Assembly (NCBI GenBank): GCA_002748355.1
Contig: PDSF01000037.1
Span: forward strand, 30,806 to 94,805
Length of the DNA stretch: 64,000 bases
Direction: 5' to 3'
Source: Planctomycetota bacterium
Lineage (GTDB): Bacteria; Planctomycetota; UBA1135; GCA-002748355
Shown one piece after another: positions 25,223 through 34,647 of this stretch. A model generated the notes under the pieces. That model worked only from the letters and a program-made list of their open reading frames with translations, had not been told where the DNA came from and made no database searches. Positions within the stretch are counted from its first letter, which is position 1. Every line of letters begins with the position of its first letter. Both the position numbers and the translations under genes were made by a program.

Positions 25223-26757
25223 CGCTTGATTTCGACGACGATGCCCTGACTGGGCCCGTCTTTCTCGATACGCATCTCGACCTTGGGCCGCCCCTCGGGC
25301 ATAGCGATAAGGAGAATCGGCACCTGGCTTCGCACCCGTTCGAGCTTGAAGCTGCCGTCCTCACGGGTCAGCACACGGACATTACCAACGAGGAAACGGC
25401 CGTTATGTGAGAGATCCCCGTTGGGCACCAACACCTGGTATTCGTCGCGCCAGACCAGGGCGCGTAGCAGCACACCGGATAATGGCTTGCCATCCTGATC
25501 GACAACCTTGCCCTCAAGGGTGCGACCCGGCCCCATATCAACATCCAAACGCCTTCGCTTCCCCTTCACCGGCGAGCGCACGACCTGGACCTGATGCTCA
25601 AGCCCATCGACCCAAAAGCAGAGTTCGTAGCTACCAGGAGCGAGTTCAGGGATACGATAGAGACCCGTAGGGTCGATCGGGAAGGACGGCGTAGTACGCG
25701 CCACCAGCTTGAGTTCGACCTTTTCGTCGCTGAGACGCAGCACGTGGACGCGGCCGGGACGGCCGAGCGGCTGCCCCTTCAGGGTGACACGGCCTTCAAC
25801 CGCAAAGCTGGGCCCCGTGCTCTGGGTGCCGAGATCGACGCTGCTGCCCTGGGCATCGATACGGCCACGGCCAAGCTCGCAGGGCAGCAAGCGATTAAGC
25901 AAGCTGCGCACCCAGTAGCGCCCATTTGGGAGGAAGCTCCCAAAAGAGTAGCGACCTTCGGCATCGGTTCGCGTCCACCAAGCGACGGCCCCGTAGACAC
26001 CATCGCTACCAACAGGCACATCGGTTTCGGCAACGACCCAAATCCCTTCCTGGGGCCTGCCGTCCTTATCGACGAGGCGGCCATGGACCCGGCAGCCTTG
26101 GCGCAGCTCATAGCTGCGCTCCTTCGCCGGCTCGCCCACGGCAGCCAGGTCCTCCTTGGGGATCACCAAGACCCGGTACTTGTCGGAAAAGGCCATCAGC
26201 ACATCCTCTCGCACCTTGTCGAGAGTCCCGACAGCCACACGTCCCTCTGCGTCGCTAATACCGAGCAGGCGTGTCCCCCAGGGAGCACGCACCCGAACGC
26301 CGGGCACCGCTTCGCCACTCTTGGCGTCCTTGAAAGTGGCGATAAGACAGGCTGGCCCAAGGGCAGCCTCCTTGGGCTTGGCCCCGGACTGCCCAGCCTG
26401 CATCCTGCCGAGAAAGGGCCGACCAGCACCGGTAACGACGCGGCCATCCTGGAAGCCAGGCTTCTTGAAGTAGATGTCGTAGAGCGGACCAAAGGGCAGC
26501 TGGAAAGAAAAGCGCCCCTGGGCATCGGAACGGCCCTTTGCCACCTGGAGTTGGCCCAGAGGAGCACCGCGCCAAAAGTCCCAGGTGGCGATTTGATCGG
26601 CGAAACGACGAACCTCAATCGCGACCGCCGGAACCGGCTGCTCTGGGCTTAGGCCAGTAATCCCCGCCAGGCTGCTGCGCTCAGGCACTTGCACTTGCTG
26701 CTGGGCCAAGGCCGTCGAAACGAGGAGCAAGCAGGGCGCGAGGAAACGGATCTTCAT
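25219..26757 (-). CDS. Secreted carboxypeptidase-regulatory-like beta-sandwich protein
   Basis: This 512-residue protein starts with a clear signal peptide (residues 1-19, ending STALAQQ). The mature part is a string of four or five carboxypeptidase-regulatory-like domains, each with a D-x-x-G-x-F/Y turn: SDAQGRFSFQLP, SDAEGRVAVGT, DKDGRPQEGIWV, TDAEGRYSFGS, DQDGKPLSGVLLRA. There is no enzymatic motif. It overlaps the downstream protease lipoprotein by 4 nt, so the two are co-translated, and a joint role at the cell surface is a fair inference. It resembles the protein at 6509-8245 in build. Confidence 0.78.
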   Translation of the reverse strand: MKIRFLAPCLLLVSTALAQQQVQVPERSSLAGITGLSPEQPVPAVAIEVRRFADQIATWDFWRGAPLGQLQVAKGRSDAQGRFSFQLPFGPLYDIYFKKPGFQDGRVVTGAGRPFLGRMQAGQSGAKPKEAALGPACLIATFKDAKSGEAVPGVRVRAPWGTRLLGISDAEGRVAVGTLDKVREDVLMAFSDKYRVLVIPKEDLAAVGEPAKERSYELRQGCRVHGRLVDKDGRPQEGIWVVAETDVPVGSDGVYGAVAWWTRTDAEGRYSFGSFLPNGRYWVRSLLNRLLPCELGRGRIDAQGSSVDLGTQSTGPSFAVEGRVTLKGQPLGRPGRVHVLRLSDEKVELKLVARTTPSFPIDPTGLYRIPELAPGSYELCFWVDGLEHQVQVVRSPVKGKRRRLDVDMGPGRTLEGKVVDQDGKPLSGVLLRALVWRDEYQVLVPNGDLSHNGRFLVGNVRVLTREDGSFKLERVRSQVPILLIAMPEGRPKVEMRIEKDGPSQGIVVEIKR

Positions 26758-26921
26758 GGGGTGGCAGGCTTAGGAAAGAGAGGAGGGCGAAGCCAGAAAA
26801 TACCCGCGACGCTCGGAGATTCGAATTCAGATTGCTCAAGGCCCCGGCTCTATGCGGTCAAAGAGGCATCGCCGATGCGGTATTGCTGCCGCTCGCCTTT
26901 CGCCACCCAGCAGCTAGCCCG

Positions 26922-27302
26922 CTACTGCCCGGCCAGCCGTCGCCAACGCTCGCGCATACGCCGCCAGAGATCGACGATACGGCGCTCCTCTCCCTGGTCC
27001 TCGGCAAAGGCCGCCAGCGCCGCCGCCACATCACCGCCATGAGTCCGCAGATGCCCCGCCAATTCGGCGGCTACCTCGGCGTCCTTCCGAAGAGCCGTTG
27101 GGCGATAGGCCTCGCCGACCAGCGAGGCCACGAGCGCCGGTAGCGGCAGAGCATTCTCCTGAGCAAGAGCGCGGACCGCCTCCAGCCGCGCCTCAACCGC
27201 CAGCACCTGGCTATCCCCCCTGGTCCAGAGTCCAACCGTCAAAATGACGACCAGGGACAGCACCAGCAGCCGAAGGCCCAAGTTGGCGTCGGCCCGCCTC
27301 AA
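26922..27302 (-). CDS. Small membrane-anchored protein, unrecognised
   Basis: This 126-residue protein has one N-terminal hydrophobic helix (LRLLVLSLVVILTVGLW, about residues 10-26) after basic residues, then about 95 soluble residues rich in Ala, Glu and Arg and probably helical. No family was recognised. Its start overlaps the stop of the giant HEAT protein by 4 nt, so the two are coupled. The simplest reading is an anchored partner of that protein. The 164 bases downstream (26758-26921) hold nothing recognised. Confidence 0.6.
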   Translation of the reverse strand: MRRADANLGLRLLVLSLVVILTVGLWTRGDSQVLAVEARLEAVRALAQENALPLPALVASLVGEAYRPTALRKDAEVAAELAGHLRTHGGDVAAALAAFAEDQGEERRIVDLWRRMRERWRRLAGQ

Positions 27303-30300
27303 CGGTCAGCCTGCGCCCGCGCAAAGGCCCGAAAACGGTCGCCAATGGCCTGCCGCTCGCCAAGGGTCGTCTGGGGGGCAATGGACCCATAATCCTGACG
27401 GGTGATCTCGCGCAAGAGGTAGTTCGCCTGCATGCGCAGCGGCCAGGATTTGGCGGACTCTAGATAAGCCGCCAACTCATCGATGACCTCGGGCGAGGCC
27501 CCCGGCATCAGCTGTTCGCTCTTCAAGTCCGTAGGAATGCCGAGGCGCGCGAGAGCCGCCAAGAACCAGTCGCGAGGGCGCTTCGTTCCTTCGCTAGCAA
27601 ACCAGCGCTGATAACGGGCAACGGCATCGCGCTCCCGCACCCAATCGATGCCACTGATCCCGGCAAGGTAGATCAAAGTCCGCTGCCGATAGCGCCCGGT
27701 GCTCGCAAGTCGATCGAGCAGCGGTTTGAAGACCTCCGGCTCCCCCATCGAAGCCAGGGCAAAGACCAACTCGCGCTTCAGCTCGCGATCGTTGGTCTGG
27801 AAGAAGGCGTCGCGGATCTTGCCGCGCAGCGCCGGCCCGCCACGTTTTGCCAGGCCAGCAAGTGCCGTCATCCCCAAAGGCTGCGGATAGTGGCTGGTAG
27901 CTATGAGCAGCAAAGCCCCACCTGTCCGCTTGTCACGGAGCAGGGTAAGCCCGCGCACCGCCGCAAGCTTGTCCGCCGTGCTCTCGCGCGTCGTCGCCTT
28001 GAAGAGCAGATCGAAGGCTTTTGGCCCGCCAAGGCCTCCCAAGGCCACAAGCGCCGCGTGCCGCAAATCATCGTCATCGGCCTCGACAATCTTCGCCAGC
28101 TTGGGCAGGGCTTCCTGCAGTCCGAGCCTGCCGACACTTTGGATCGCTCGACGCCGCACCAGCTCGGATTCGTCATCCAGCAGCTGAATGAGCAAAGGGT
28201 AGAGCTTGGTATCGCGCAGGTTGTGCATCTCTGCGGCCGCCGCCGCACGCACGATCGAGTCCTCGTCCTGCAGCGCTGCCCGAATGTGCTGAGGGCCGGC
28301 CAAGGCCAGCACACGAGCTAGTGTCACTTGGATCTCGCCGACCGGCTGATGGCGAAGCGCGGCGAGCAGCTTGGCAAAGACCCCAGGCTCTTTGATCTGC
28401 GCCAAGACTTCGAAGACCGTTCGCCGCTGCAAGGGCGGCAAGTTCTTTGGGTTTTGCAGCAGCTTGAGCAAGCTCTCTGCGTGCTGGAGCCCAAGCCCAC
28501 TGTCCTCGCGACTCGCCTCTTCGAGCAGGAGCCCCAGCGCTCGCCGCCGCGCGCCCTCCTCAAGCTCGCCGAGCACCGAGGCACAGAGCCCCAGCACATA
28601 GGATGTGCGCTTGCGAGGATCCTCAATAGCTGCAATCGCCGCATCCTGCTGCCGCCACCAATCGCGGCGCTGCTCAGCACTCAGCGACTTGGGCGCAAAC
28701 TCCTGCCACGACTCACGCTGAAAGATCTCGGACAGCACCCCCGCAACCGCGCGTAGACGCAGGTCGGCATCCCCATAAAAGGCATCCTGAACTCGGCCCT
28801 TGAAACTCAGCAAGGTCAGAGTCACCTGCTCGGACTGCAAGCGATTGGCCATTAAGCGCGCCTTCAAATCAAGGAAGCCACGCTTCCGCATCGCCTGCAC
28901 GAGTTCGCTGAAAGCCTGCGCCGACAAACGAAAGCGCACGCCATCGCCTTCAGCTTCCTCAGCCCTAGGCCCCAGGATGCTGTGCTGCACGGTGCCCCGA
29001 AACGCATGCCGCAGCACCGCCGTCTCCACCAACTCGGGCGTCAGCCGCAAAGCGCGCGAGAAGGGCTGGAAGCCATCCTTCGCCTCACGCCACCAGAGCC
29101 CCCAACGCAAGTAGTCGTTGCCAAAGTCCTCCCCCGAGAGCAGGCGCAGGATGACAAGTGCTTGGTCGTGGCAGAGCGGCAGCTCTTGGTAGAAGGCATT
29201 GACCTGGATGACGGCGAGGAGTTCCTCGACCAGCCCTTTGAACTGGACCCGCGCCGCCGTCTGTGCCGCGTCCTCTTGCGGCGGAGCCATGAAGCAATGG
29301 GTCCCGGCGACGATAGCCCCAACCGCACGTTCGAGCGGCGTCGCGCCCTTGCGGGCGGCGCTGAGGTAGGGCTGGGCCGGCTCCGGCAACAAGGTCTCCC
29401 CGCGCGCCAGCTCCAGCTGCGAAAGCAGGAGTGAGGCCAGGAGCAAGCCGTGCTGGCCACTCCGTGGCGACGGGGCCTGGGTGACGCGTTTTTTCAGCGC
29501 GGGCAAGACACGCTCTCCCTCGAGACTCCCCAAAATCTCCGCCGCCGTGCGCCGGAGGCTACCGTCCTTGGCATCGAGGGCCCGCAGCAGGCGATCGAGA
29601 GGGGCCTCGGGATTTCGACGTACATACTCGCCAAGGACCTGCATGGCGCTGAGCCGAGTACCGCTCGCCGAGCTATCGAAGAGCTGCCGCAACTGGGAAA
29701 GATCGCCATCGGAGATTTCTCTCAGGAGAATGCTCTCTCCAGCCTCGCGAACCAAACGCCGACGACTGGCGAGGAAATCAAAGGCGAGCTGCTTGGAGCG
29801 CCCCTTGGCCAGATGCACCGCATTGTTGGCGATGATTGCCGTCGCCTTGCCGAGGGAGCGCTTGCGCAGGGCCCGCAGCAACACACCCAGCGCAGTCTTC
29901 TCGGGAAGGTAAGCGTAGACCGTCGAAAGTCGGCCGAGCGAAGCCGCTGGCAGGCTCCCCGCATTTCGCAGCAACTGCGCCTTCTCGAGATCTGATAAGA
30001 GCTGGTATTCGGCGATCAGCTCCTCACGGGTCAGTTCCTCCTTGCTACGAAGCGATTCGAGGAAGAGATCCTTGGGACTCCTCCTCCGCATTCGGGACTT
30101 CGCCCCTCGCTTCTGCTGCCCCTGACTGGCCCCGCTGGGCAGACGCAGCCCCGGCCGTCCCACTGCCTCCTTCTTCTTCTTCGAAGTCGGGATCTCCAGC
30201 GGAGGAGGATCATCCGGCGATTGACCAGATCTCGCCCCGGGCAAGTCCAAACCCTGGGCTACGGCATGCCCAGAGACATGCGCAGACAAAGCGGGAAACA

Positions 30301-30361
30301 AGAGAGCAGCGACCGTCAGAGTGGGAGCAAAGAAGGGCGCGATCGGCAGGGTGATCGGCAT
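27299..30361 (-). CDS. Large secreted HEAT-repeat protein
   Basis: From the ATG at 30361 this is 1020 residues. Residues 1-35 look like a signal peptide (TLTVAALLFPALSAHVSGHAVAQ). A Lys/Pro-rich linker follows (about 50-85), then an all-helical body. HEAT/PBS-lyase-type repeats are clearest at about residues 120-270 (VRRNPEAPLDRLLRALDAKDGSLRRTAAEILGSL in part) and 660-900 (DEDSIVRAAAAAEM, DESELVRRRAIQSVGRLG, DDDDLRHAALVALGGLG). HEAT arrays are protein-binding scaffolds. The frame is open to 30508, but that extension is only the translation of a 12-bp tandem repeat, and the signal peptide sets the start. It overlaps the small membrane protein downstream. Confidence 0.75.
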   Translation of the reverse strand: MPITLPIAPFFAPTLTVAALLFPALSAHVSGHAVAQGLDLPGARSGQSPDDPPPLEIPTSKKKKEAVGRPGLRLPSGASQGQQKRGAKSRMRRRSPKDLFLESLRSKEELTREELIAEYQLLSDLEKAQLLRNAGSLPAASLGRLSTVYAYLPEKTALGVLLRALRKRSLGKATAIIANNAVHLAKGRSKQLAFDFLASRRRLVREAGESILLREISDGDLSQLRQLFDSSASGTRLSAMQVLGEYVRRNPEAPLDRLLRALDAKDGSLRRTAAEILGSLEGERVLPALKKRVTQAPSPRSGQHGLLLASLLLSQLELARGETLLPEPAQPYLSAARKGATPLERAVGAIVAGTHCFMAPPQEDAAQTAARVQFKGLVEELLAVIQVNAFYQELPLCHDQALVILRLLSGEDFGNDYLRWGLWWREAKDGFQPFSRALRLTPELVETAVLRHAFRGTVQHSILGPRAEEAEGDGVRFRLSAQAFSELVQAMRKRGFLDLKARLMANRLQSEQVTLTLLSFKGRVQDAFYGDADLRLRAVAGVLSEIFQRESWQEFAPKSLSAEQRRDWWRQQDAAIAAIEDPRKRTSYVLGLCASVLGELEEGARRRALGLLLEEASREDSGLGLQHAESLLKLLQNPKNLPPLQRRTVFEVLAQIKEPGVFAKLLAALRHQPVGEIQVTLARVLALAGPQHIRAALQDEDSIVRAAAAAEMHNLRDTKLYPLLIQLLDDESELVRRRAIQSVGRLGLQEALPKLAKIVEADDDDLRHAALVALGGLGGPKAFDLLFKATTRESTADKLAAVRGLTLLRDKRTGGALLLIATSHYPQPLGMTALAGLAKRGGPALRGKIRDAFFQTNDRELKRELVFALASMGEPEVFKPLLDRLASTGRYRQRTLIYLAGISGIDWVRERDAVARYQRWFASEGTKRPRDWFLAALARLGIPTDLKSEQLMPGASPEVIDELAAYLESAKSWPLRMQANYLLREITRQDYGSIAPQTTLGERQAIGDRFRAFARAQADR

Positions 30362-30460
30362 GGAGGCTGTCCTCGTCGGGAAGCGCAGGAAAAAGGGGCG
30401 GGAGAGAATAGCCGAAACGGCGGCGAGCTTCAGGAAACAGTTCGCCCCACTCCAAACCCA

Positions 30461-30504
30461 GTCAGGATGCTGGTCAGGATGCTGGTCAGGATGCTGGTCA
30501 GGAT
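30461..30504. repeat. 12-bp tandem repeat across the end of the GT9 gene
   Basis: GTCAGGATGCTG is repeated three times exactly (30461-30496), with a partial fourth copy (30497-30504). On the minus strand each unit holds TGA in the same frame, 12 nt apart. The heptosyltransferase gene stops at the first of these (30500-30498) and three further in-frame stops follow. It lies about 100 nt before the start of the HEAT gene. Confidence 0.9.
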
Positions 30505-31562
30505 TCAATGCGCTGTAGCGCCGCCGCGAAGACCTCGTCCGGCGTAATCCCCGTCATGCAGTGGTGGTCTATGGGGCAGACCTTGAGATGGCAGGGGCCG
30601 CATTCCACATCGTGGCGGATGATCGTAGCGTCCTCGATGTTGGCGTTGGTGTATCCGGGGTGCGTCGGCCCCATGACCACCACATGCGGGGTCCGCATCG
30701 CCGCCGCGATATGCCGCGGCCCCGAGTCGGTAGTGACCATGAGAGCGGCGCGATCGACGATGGCCTTCAGCACATCCAGCGTGACCGAAGGGTTGGCCGT
30801 CACCTTCATATCCACCCGAGCCTCTTGGATGATGCCCTGGGGGATGCGCTCCTCTCCCGGCCCAACCATGATCAAAAACTGGCTGCCGCGCTCGGCATGG
30901 AGCTTCTCGGCCAAACGTGCCCAATGCTCGGCCGGCCAGAGCTTGGTGTTGCCGAAGGCCGCCCCTGGATTGAAGAGAATCAGCTCCTTGGTCGGGCTAA
31001 GCCCGTAGTGCAGGAGCAGCTCCCTGGCGCGCTCGCGCTCGGTGGCGCTCAAGTTGAGGATGGGCCGGTGTTCCACCTTGGGCATGCCCACGGTGTCCAG
31101 CATCGCCCCCCAGTAATAGACCATCGGCACCGGCTCCCGCCTGGGACCGTGGGGTTTCCCGTCCTTGCGCTTGGGCAGCTTCGCCTTGAGTCCGTGCGTA
31201 ATCAGGAAGCGCCGCCCCTGGGTGTATCCCAGGCGCAGCGGCACCCCGGCCCAGAGGCAAACCAGGGCCGAGGAGATGCTGTTGGGGAAAAGGATGGCGA
31301 GATCGAAGCCGTGCGGGCGCAGCTTGGCGGCTTCCCGGCGCAGCCCTCTGAGCCCGCGTGCCTTCTCGACATAGATGTAATCGTCGAAGGATCGGCAGCC
31401 GCTCAGGATTTCGTGGTGGCCCTGCTTCACCCCACAAACGATCTTGGCATCGATGAAAAAGCTGCGAATACGTGCGAAGGCCGCAGTCGCCATGATCACG
31501 TCGCCGAGCCAGTTCGGGGCCCGGACATAGACGCTTCGGATTTTGCTGCGGTCGATTTTCAT
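30498..31562 (-). CDS. Glycosyltransferase family 9, WaaF-like heptosyltransferase
   Basis: This 354-residue GT-B enzyme has family 9 signatures: VRAPNWLGDVIMATAAF (residues 11-27), FNPGAAFGNTKLWPAEHW (about 205-222), VTTDSGPRHIAAA (about 283) and MGPTHPGYTNA (about 303). The C-terminal Cys cluster CGPCHLKVCPIDHHCM is typical of WaaF (heptosyltransferase II). Such enzymes add ADP-heptose to the inner core of LPS at the inner face of the cytoplasmic membrane. The start at 31562 is chosen because homology begins there. No ADP-heptose synthesis genes are in the window. With the WaaP-like gene at 36841 it indicates a core oligosaccharide. Confidence 0.85.
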   Translation of the reverse strand: MKIDRSKIRSVYVRAPNWLGDVIMATAAFARIRSFFIDAKIVCGVKQGHHEILSGCRSFDDYIYVEKARGLRGLRREAAKLRPHGFDLAILFPNSISSALVCLWAGVPLRLGYTQGRRFLITHGLKAKLPKRKDGKPHGPRREPVPMVYYWGAMLDTVGMPKVEHRPILNLSATERERARELLLHYGLSPTKELILFNPGAAFGNTKLWPAEHWARLAEKLHAERGSQFLIMVGPGEERIPQGIIQEARVDMKVTANPSVTLDVLKAIVDRAALMVTTDSGPRHIAAAMRTPHVVVMGPTHPGYTNANIEDATIIRHDVECGPCHLKVCPIDHHCMTGITPDEVFAAALQRIES

Positions 31563-31806
31563 GCTGCTGGGCCCAGGGCCTTCGGGTACGAACAGTCTGG
31601 GGAAGCTGGGAATCTCCGCGGCTTTATCCGCTGGTGCAAGGGAAAGGCCGGATATGATCCCCCGCCCCTGATTCAATGGGAAACATCTCTCGGGAGACTT
31701 GCACCCGGCAGCGCTGCTGCGGCGCTGGACTCATCCGAGTCCCTCTCTTGCAGGACCGGACGCGACTCCCCTCAACGGCACTGGAAACGCGCCGAGACAC
31801 AGGATC

Positions 31807-34638
31807 ATGACGAATACGATCCCCAGCGCAGCCGAGCGCATCGTCGAGCGGCTGTCCAAGGAATTCGACGTAGGCCCCGAAAGCATCGCCCGCATTGTCA
31901 TCGCGGTCGAAGAGGGCACCGAGCCCGCAAGGCTGGCCTATCACCCCACCGAAACCCGGGCCAACGCGCATGGCGAGCGCATGCCCCCAGATCGCGTGTA
32001 TGGCATCGCGCGCCGGCTCGAGGAGCTCAAAATCCTCGAAGAGCACCGCAGCGTCGCCCTCGCCAAACTCGAGGGCGCCGGCAAGCTCGACGAAAACACC
32101 CGCGAGCGTGCCCTGCGGAGCATGCGCCTCGGCGAGCTCGACGAGCTGCTCGCGGTCCACGGGCTGAGCGCGGGGGCGATGACTGGGCAGCAGGCCCGTG
32201 CCAACAAGGCGCGCGAGCAGGGCCTTGAGGAGCTGGCCACCATGCTCCGCGAGCGCAAGATCCCCGAAGGGCAGGACCTCTATGCCGCGGCCGAGGCCTT
32301 CGTCTCAGAAGAAAAGGGGATCGCCGACGCCAAAGCCGCCCTCGACGGCGCCAAAGCCATCTTGGTTCAGGACGTGGCCGCCGACAGCAAGCTCTTGTCC
32401 CTGCTGCGCGAGCAGAAACTGAAGGTCAACAAGATCGGCAACGGCAAGCTCCCCAAGGGCCTACAGCCTCTCATCAAGATCGAGAAGAAAGCGACGGCGA
32501 TCCGCGCCCGGGAGTTCTTGGCGATCAAACGCGGCATTCGCCAAGGGCTGCTGGAGCTCAAGCTCTCCCTCGCCGAAGAAAGGGCCCATCAGCTGCTAGC
32601 CGAGCACTTCGTCTCGGACCTGCACGATCCGAGCGATCCGCTCCGGTCCTTCTGGGACTCCCTGCTCCGCGAGGTCTGGATCGATGTTCTGCGACCCCGC
32701 GTCGAACACGACCTGATCGAGGGGCTGCGGGAGCGCTCCGAGCACATCGCGCTGCAGGTCTTCGCCGAGCGCTATGCCGATCTCCTCGACCAACCCGCCG
32801 TCGGCAGGCGCCGCGTCCTCGGCATCCTACCTTCGCTGCACAAGCCCGCTCGCCTGGCCGCGGTCGACGAAGGGGGCCGGGTCCTGCACCGGGCCAGCCT
32901 CGACCTGAGCAAGGCCGAGAACCTCGAAGCAGCCAAAACCCAGCTGCTTGAGATGCTGCAGCGCTTCGCCCCTGAATACATCGCCCTCGGCAACGGGTTC
33001 GGCTTCCGGGACACCGAAGCCTGGCTGATGGAGGCCATGGTGGGCCTGGAGAAACGCCCGCAGCTGATCATCGTCGACGAGGCCGGCAGCGCCGAAGTGG
33101 CCAAGCGCAAGCGTTCCAAGCAAGAGCTCGCCGCCCGCCGCGCCACCATCCTGGCACGGCGCGCCCAGCACCCGCTGATCGAATGGGCTCGCGTCGACGT
33201 GAGTTCGGTGCCGCTGGGTGAGGGCTCGGACGAAGTGCACCAAGGCCATCTCTCTCGGCGCCTTGGCGATGTGCGCAGCCAGATGCTGCACGAGCGCGGC
33301 CTCGACCTAGCAGAGGCCCAAGAGGATACTCTCGAACTCCTGACCGGCATCTCCAGCGAGATCGCACACGAGCTGCAAAAACAGCGCAACGCGAAGGACG
33401 GCCCAAAGAAGCTGGCCGACTTCGTCGGCAAGGGGGCCATCACCGAAGAAGCCATGGAAGCGGCCTCGCCCTTCCTGCGCTTTACCGGCTCCGAAGAGCC
33501 CCTCGACCAGCTACGAATCCCCCTGTCCCTCTACGGCCTCGTCGATGAGTCCGCGACGCTGCTGAGCCTGACCAGGGCCCAACTGCTAGAGCAGAAGGAG
33601 CTTGTCGGCCGTATCGAAGCCAGCAAGCTCGCCAACGATCAGCGCAGCGAGGGGCTAGTCAGCTTCGTCCTGCACGAGCTGCGCGGCCCCCACATCGTCC
33701 AGCAGCGCCGCTACGAGGACGTCAAGTTCCGCGAGGGCGTGCAGAGCCTCGACCAGCTCGAAATCGGCATGGAGCTGCAGGGGAGGATACTCCGGCTGCT
33801 CGACTTTGGCGCCTTCGTCGACCTCGGGCTAGCCAGCGGCGGCCTGCTGCACGTCTCGCAGCTCGCCAACCACTTCGTCGACGACCCCCTGCAAATCGTG
33901 CATCCGGGTCAGGTCGTAACGGTGCGCGTCCTCGAGTTCGACAAGAACAAGGGCCGCATCTCGCTGACCATGCGTGAAGGCGACATCGAGAAGATCCCCC
34001 AGACTCTGGGCGACATTGCGAGTAACAAACGTCGGCCCTCGGCGCGGGTGGTTGACCCCAAGGAGCGGCGCGAACAACGCGGAGATCGCGGACCCAGCTC
34101 ACGCTTCGACTCCCAGGGCGGCCGGCGCTCTGGGCAGCGGCGTGACAGTGGTGGCCGAGCTGGGCCGGGTGGTGCTGGTGGTCGTGGCGGCCCCGGTGGC
34201 CGAGGTGGACGCGACGAGCGCCGTGGCCGCCGCGGCGACGACCGCGATGTGCCCTTCCGCCGCGGCCAGGGCGGCTATGTTGTCGAGAGTGAAAACCTCA
34301 GCGAGGAGATCCAGAAGGATCGCGGCGCCAAGGGCGAGCTGAAGAGCTTCGCCGCTCTCGCTGGCCTCTTTGGCAGCGGCGACGACAAGAAGCCGGAGGC
34401 AAAGAAGGAAGAGCCGAAGAGGGCCGAGGCCCCCAAGCCCGAGGCTGTCGAGGCACAGCCGGAAACGCCGCAGGCCGAAACGCCGCAGGCGCCCGCAAGC
34501 GAGGAGCCCAAGGCCGAGTCCGCGCCCGCAGCAGCGCCCGCAGCTGGCACCAACGAGGATGCTCCTCAGGAGAATCCTACCCCGAGCCCCGAAGCACCCG
34601 AAGGCGAGCAGAAGCCCTTCGGCGAAGACTTCGTTTGA
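31807..34638 (+). CDS. Divergent Tex/Spt6-type S1 RNA-binding protein with RGG and acidic tail
   Basis: This 943-residue protein has the outline of Tex: an N-terminal helical region, a YqgF/RNase H-like domain (about 340-460, with IALGNGFGFRDTEAWL), helix-hairpin-helix region (about 490-620, with FLRFTGSEEPLD) and an S1 domain (about 650-725, GRILRLLDFGAFVDLG then LLHVSQLA and GRISLTMREGD). The motifs normally constant in Tex (GVGQYQHD and KR-rich N-terminal blocks) are much altered, so it is a distant branch. After the S1 domain come about 45 residues rich in Arg-Gly-Gly (about 770-815) and then a 100-residue Ala/Pro/Glu-rich acidic tail. Tex proteins act in transcription/translation and RNA handling. 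The ATG at 31807 has AGGATC just upstream. Confidence 0.75.
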   Translation: MTNTIPSAAERIVERLSKEFDVGPESIARIVIAVEEGTEPARLAYHPTETRANAHGERMPPDRVYGIARRLEELKILEEHRSVALAKLEGAGKLDENTRERALRSMRLGELDELLAVHGLSAGAMTGQQARANKAREQGLEELATMLRERKIPEGQDLYAAAEAFVSEEKGIADAKAALDGAKAILVQDVAADSKLLSLLREQKLKVNKIGNGKLPKGLQPLIKIEKKATAIRAREFLAIKRGIRQGLLELKLSLAEERAHQLLAEHFVSDLHDPSDPLRSFWDSLLREVWIDVLRPRVEHDLIEGLRERSEHIALQVFAERYADLLDQPAVGRRRVLGILPSLHKPARLAAVDEGGRVLHRASLDLSKAENLEAAKTQLLEMLQRFAPEYIALGNGFGFRDTEAWLMEAMVGLEKRPQLIIVDEAGSAEVAKRKRSKQELAARRATILARRAQHPLIEWARVDVSSVPLGEGSDEVHQGHLSRRLGDVRSQMLHERGLDLAEAQEDTLELLTGISSEIAHELQKQRNAKDGPKKLADFVGKGAITEEAMEAASPFLRFTGSEEPLDQLRIPLSLYGLVDESATLLSLTRAQLLEQKELVGRIEASKLANDQRSEGLVSFVLHELRGPHIVQQRRYEDVKFREGVQSLDQLEIGMELQGRILRLLDFGAFVDLGLASGGLLHVSQLANHFVDDPLQIVHPGQVVTVRVLEFDKNKGRISLTMREGDIEKIPQTLGDIASNKRRPSARVVDPKERREQRGDRGPSSRFDSQGGRRSGQRRDSGGRAGPGGAGGRGGPGGRGGRDERRGRRGDDRDVPFRRGQGGYVVESENLSEEIQKDRGAKGELKSFAALAGLFGSGDDKKPEAKKEEPKRAEAPKPEAVEAQPETPQAETPQAPASEEPKAESAPAAAPAAGTNEDAPQENPTPSPEAPEGEQKPFGEDFV

Positions 34639-34647
34639 GCGCCAAAG

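Noticed and set aside
30362..30508. N-terminal extension of the HEAT protein with a PDQH repeat
   Set aside because: The repeat comes from the 12-bp DNA tandem repeat at the end of the neighbouring gene. The extension would bury the signal peptide, so the start at 30361 is preferred.
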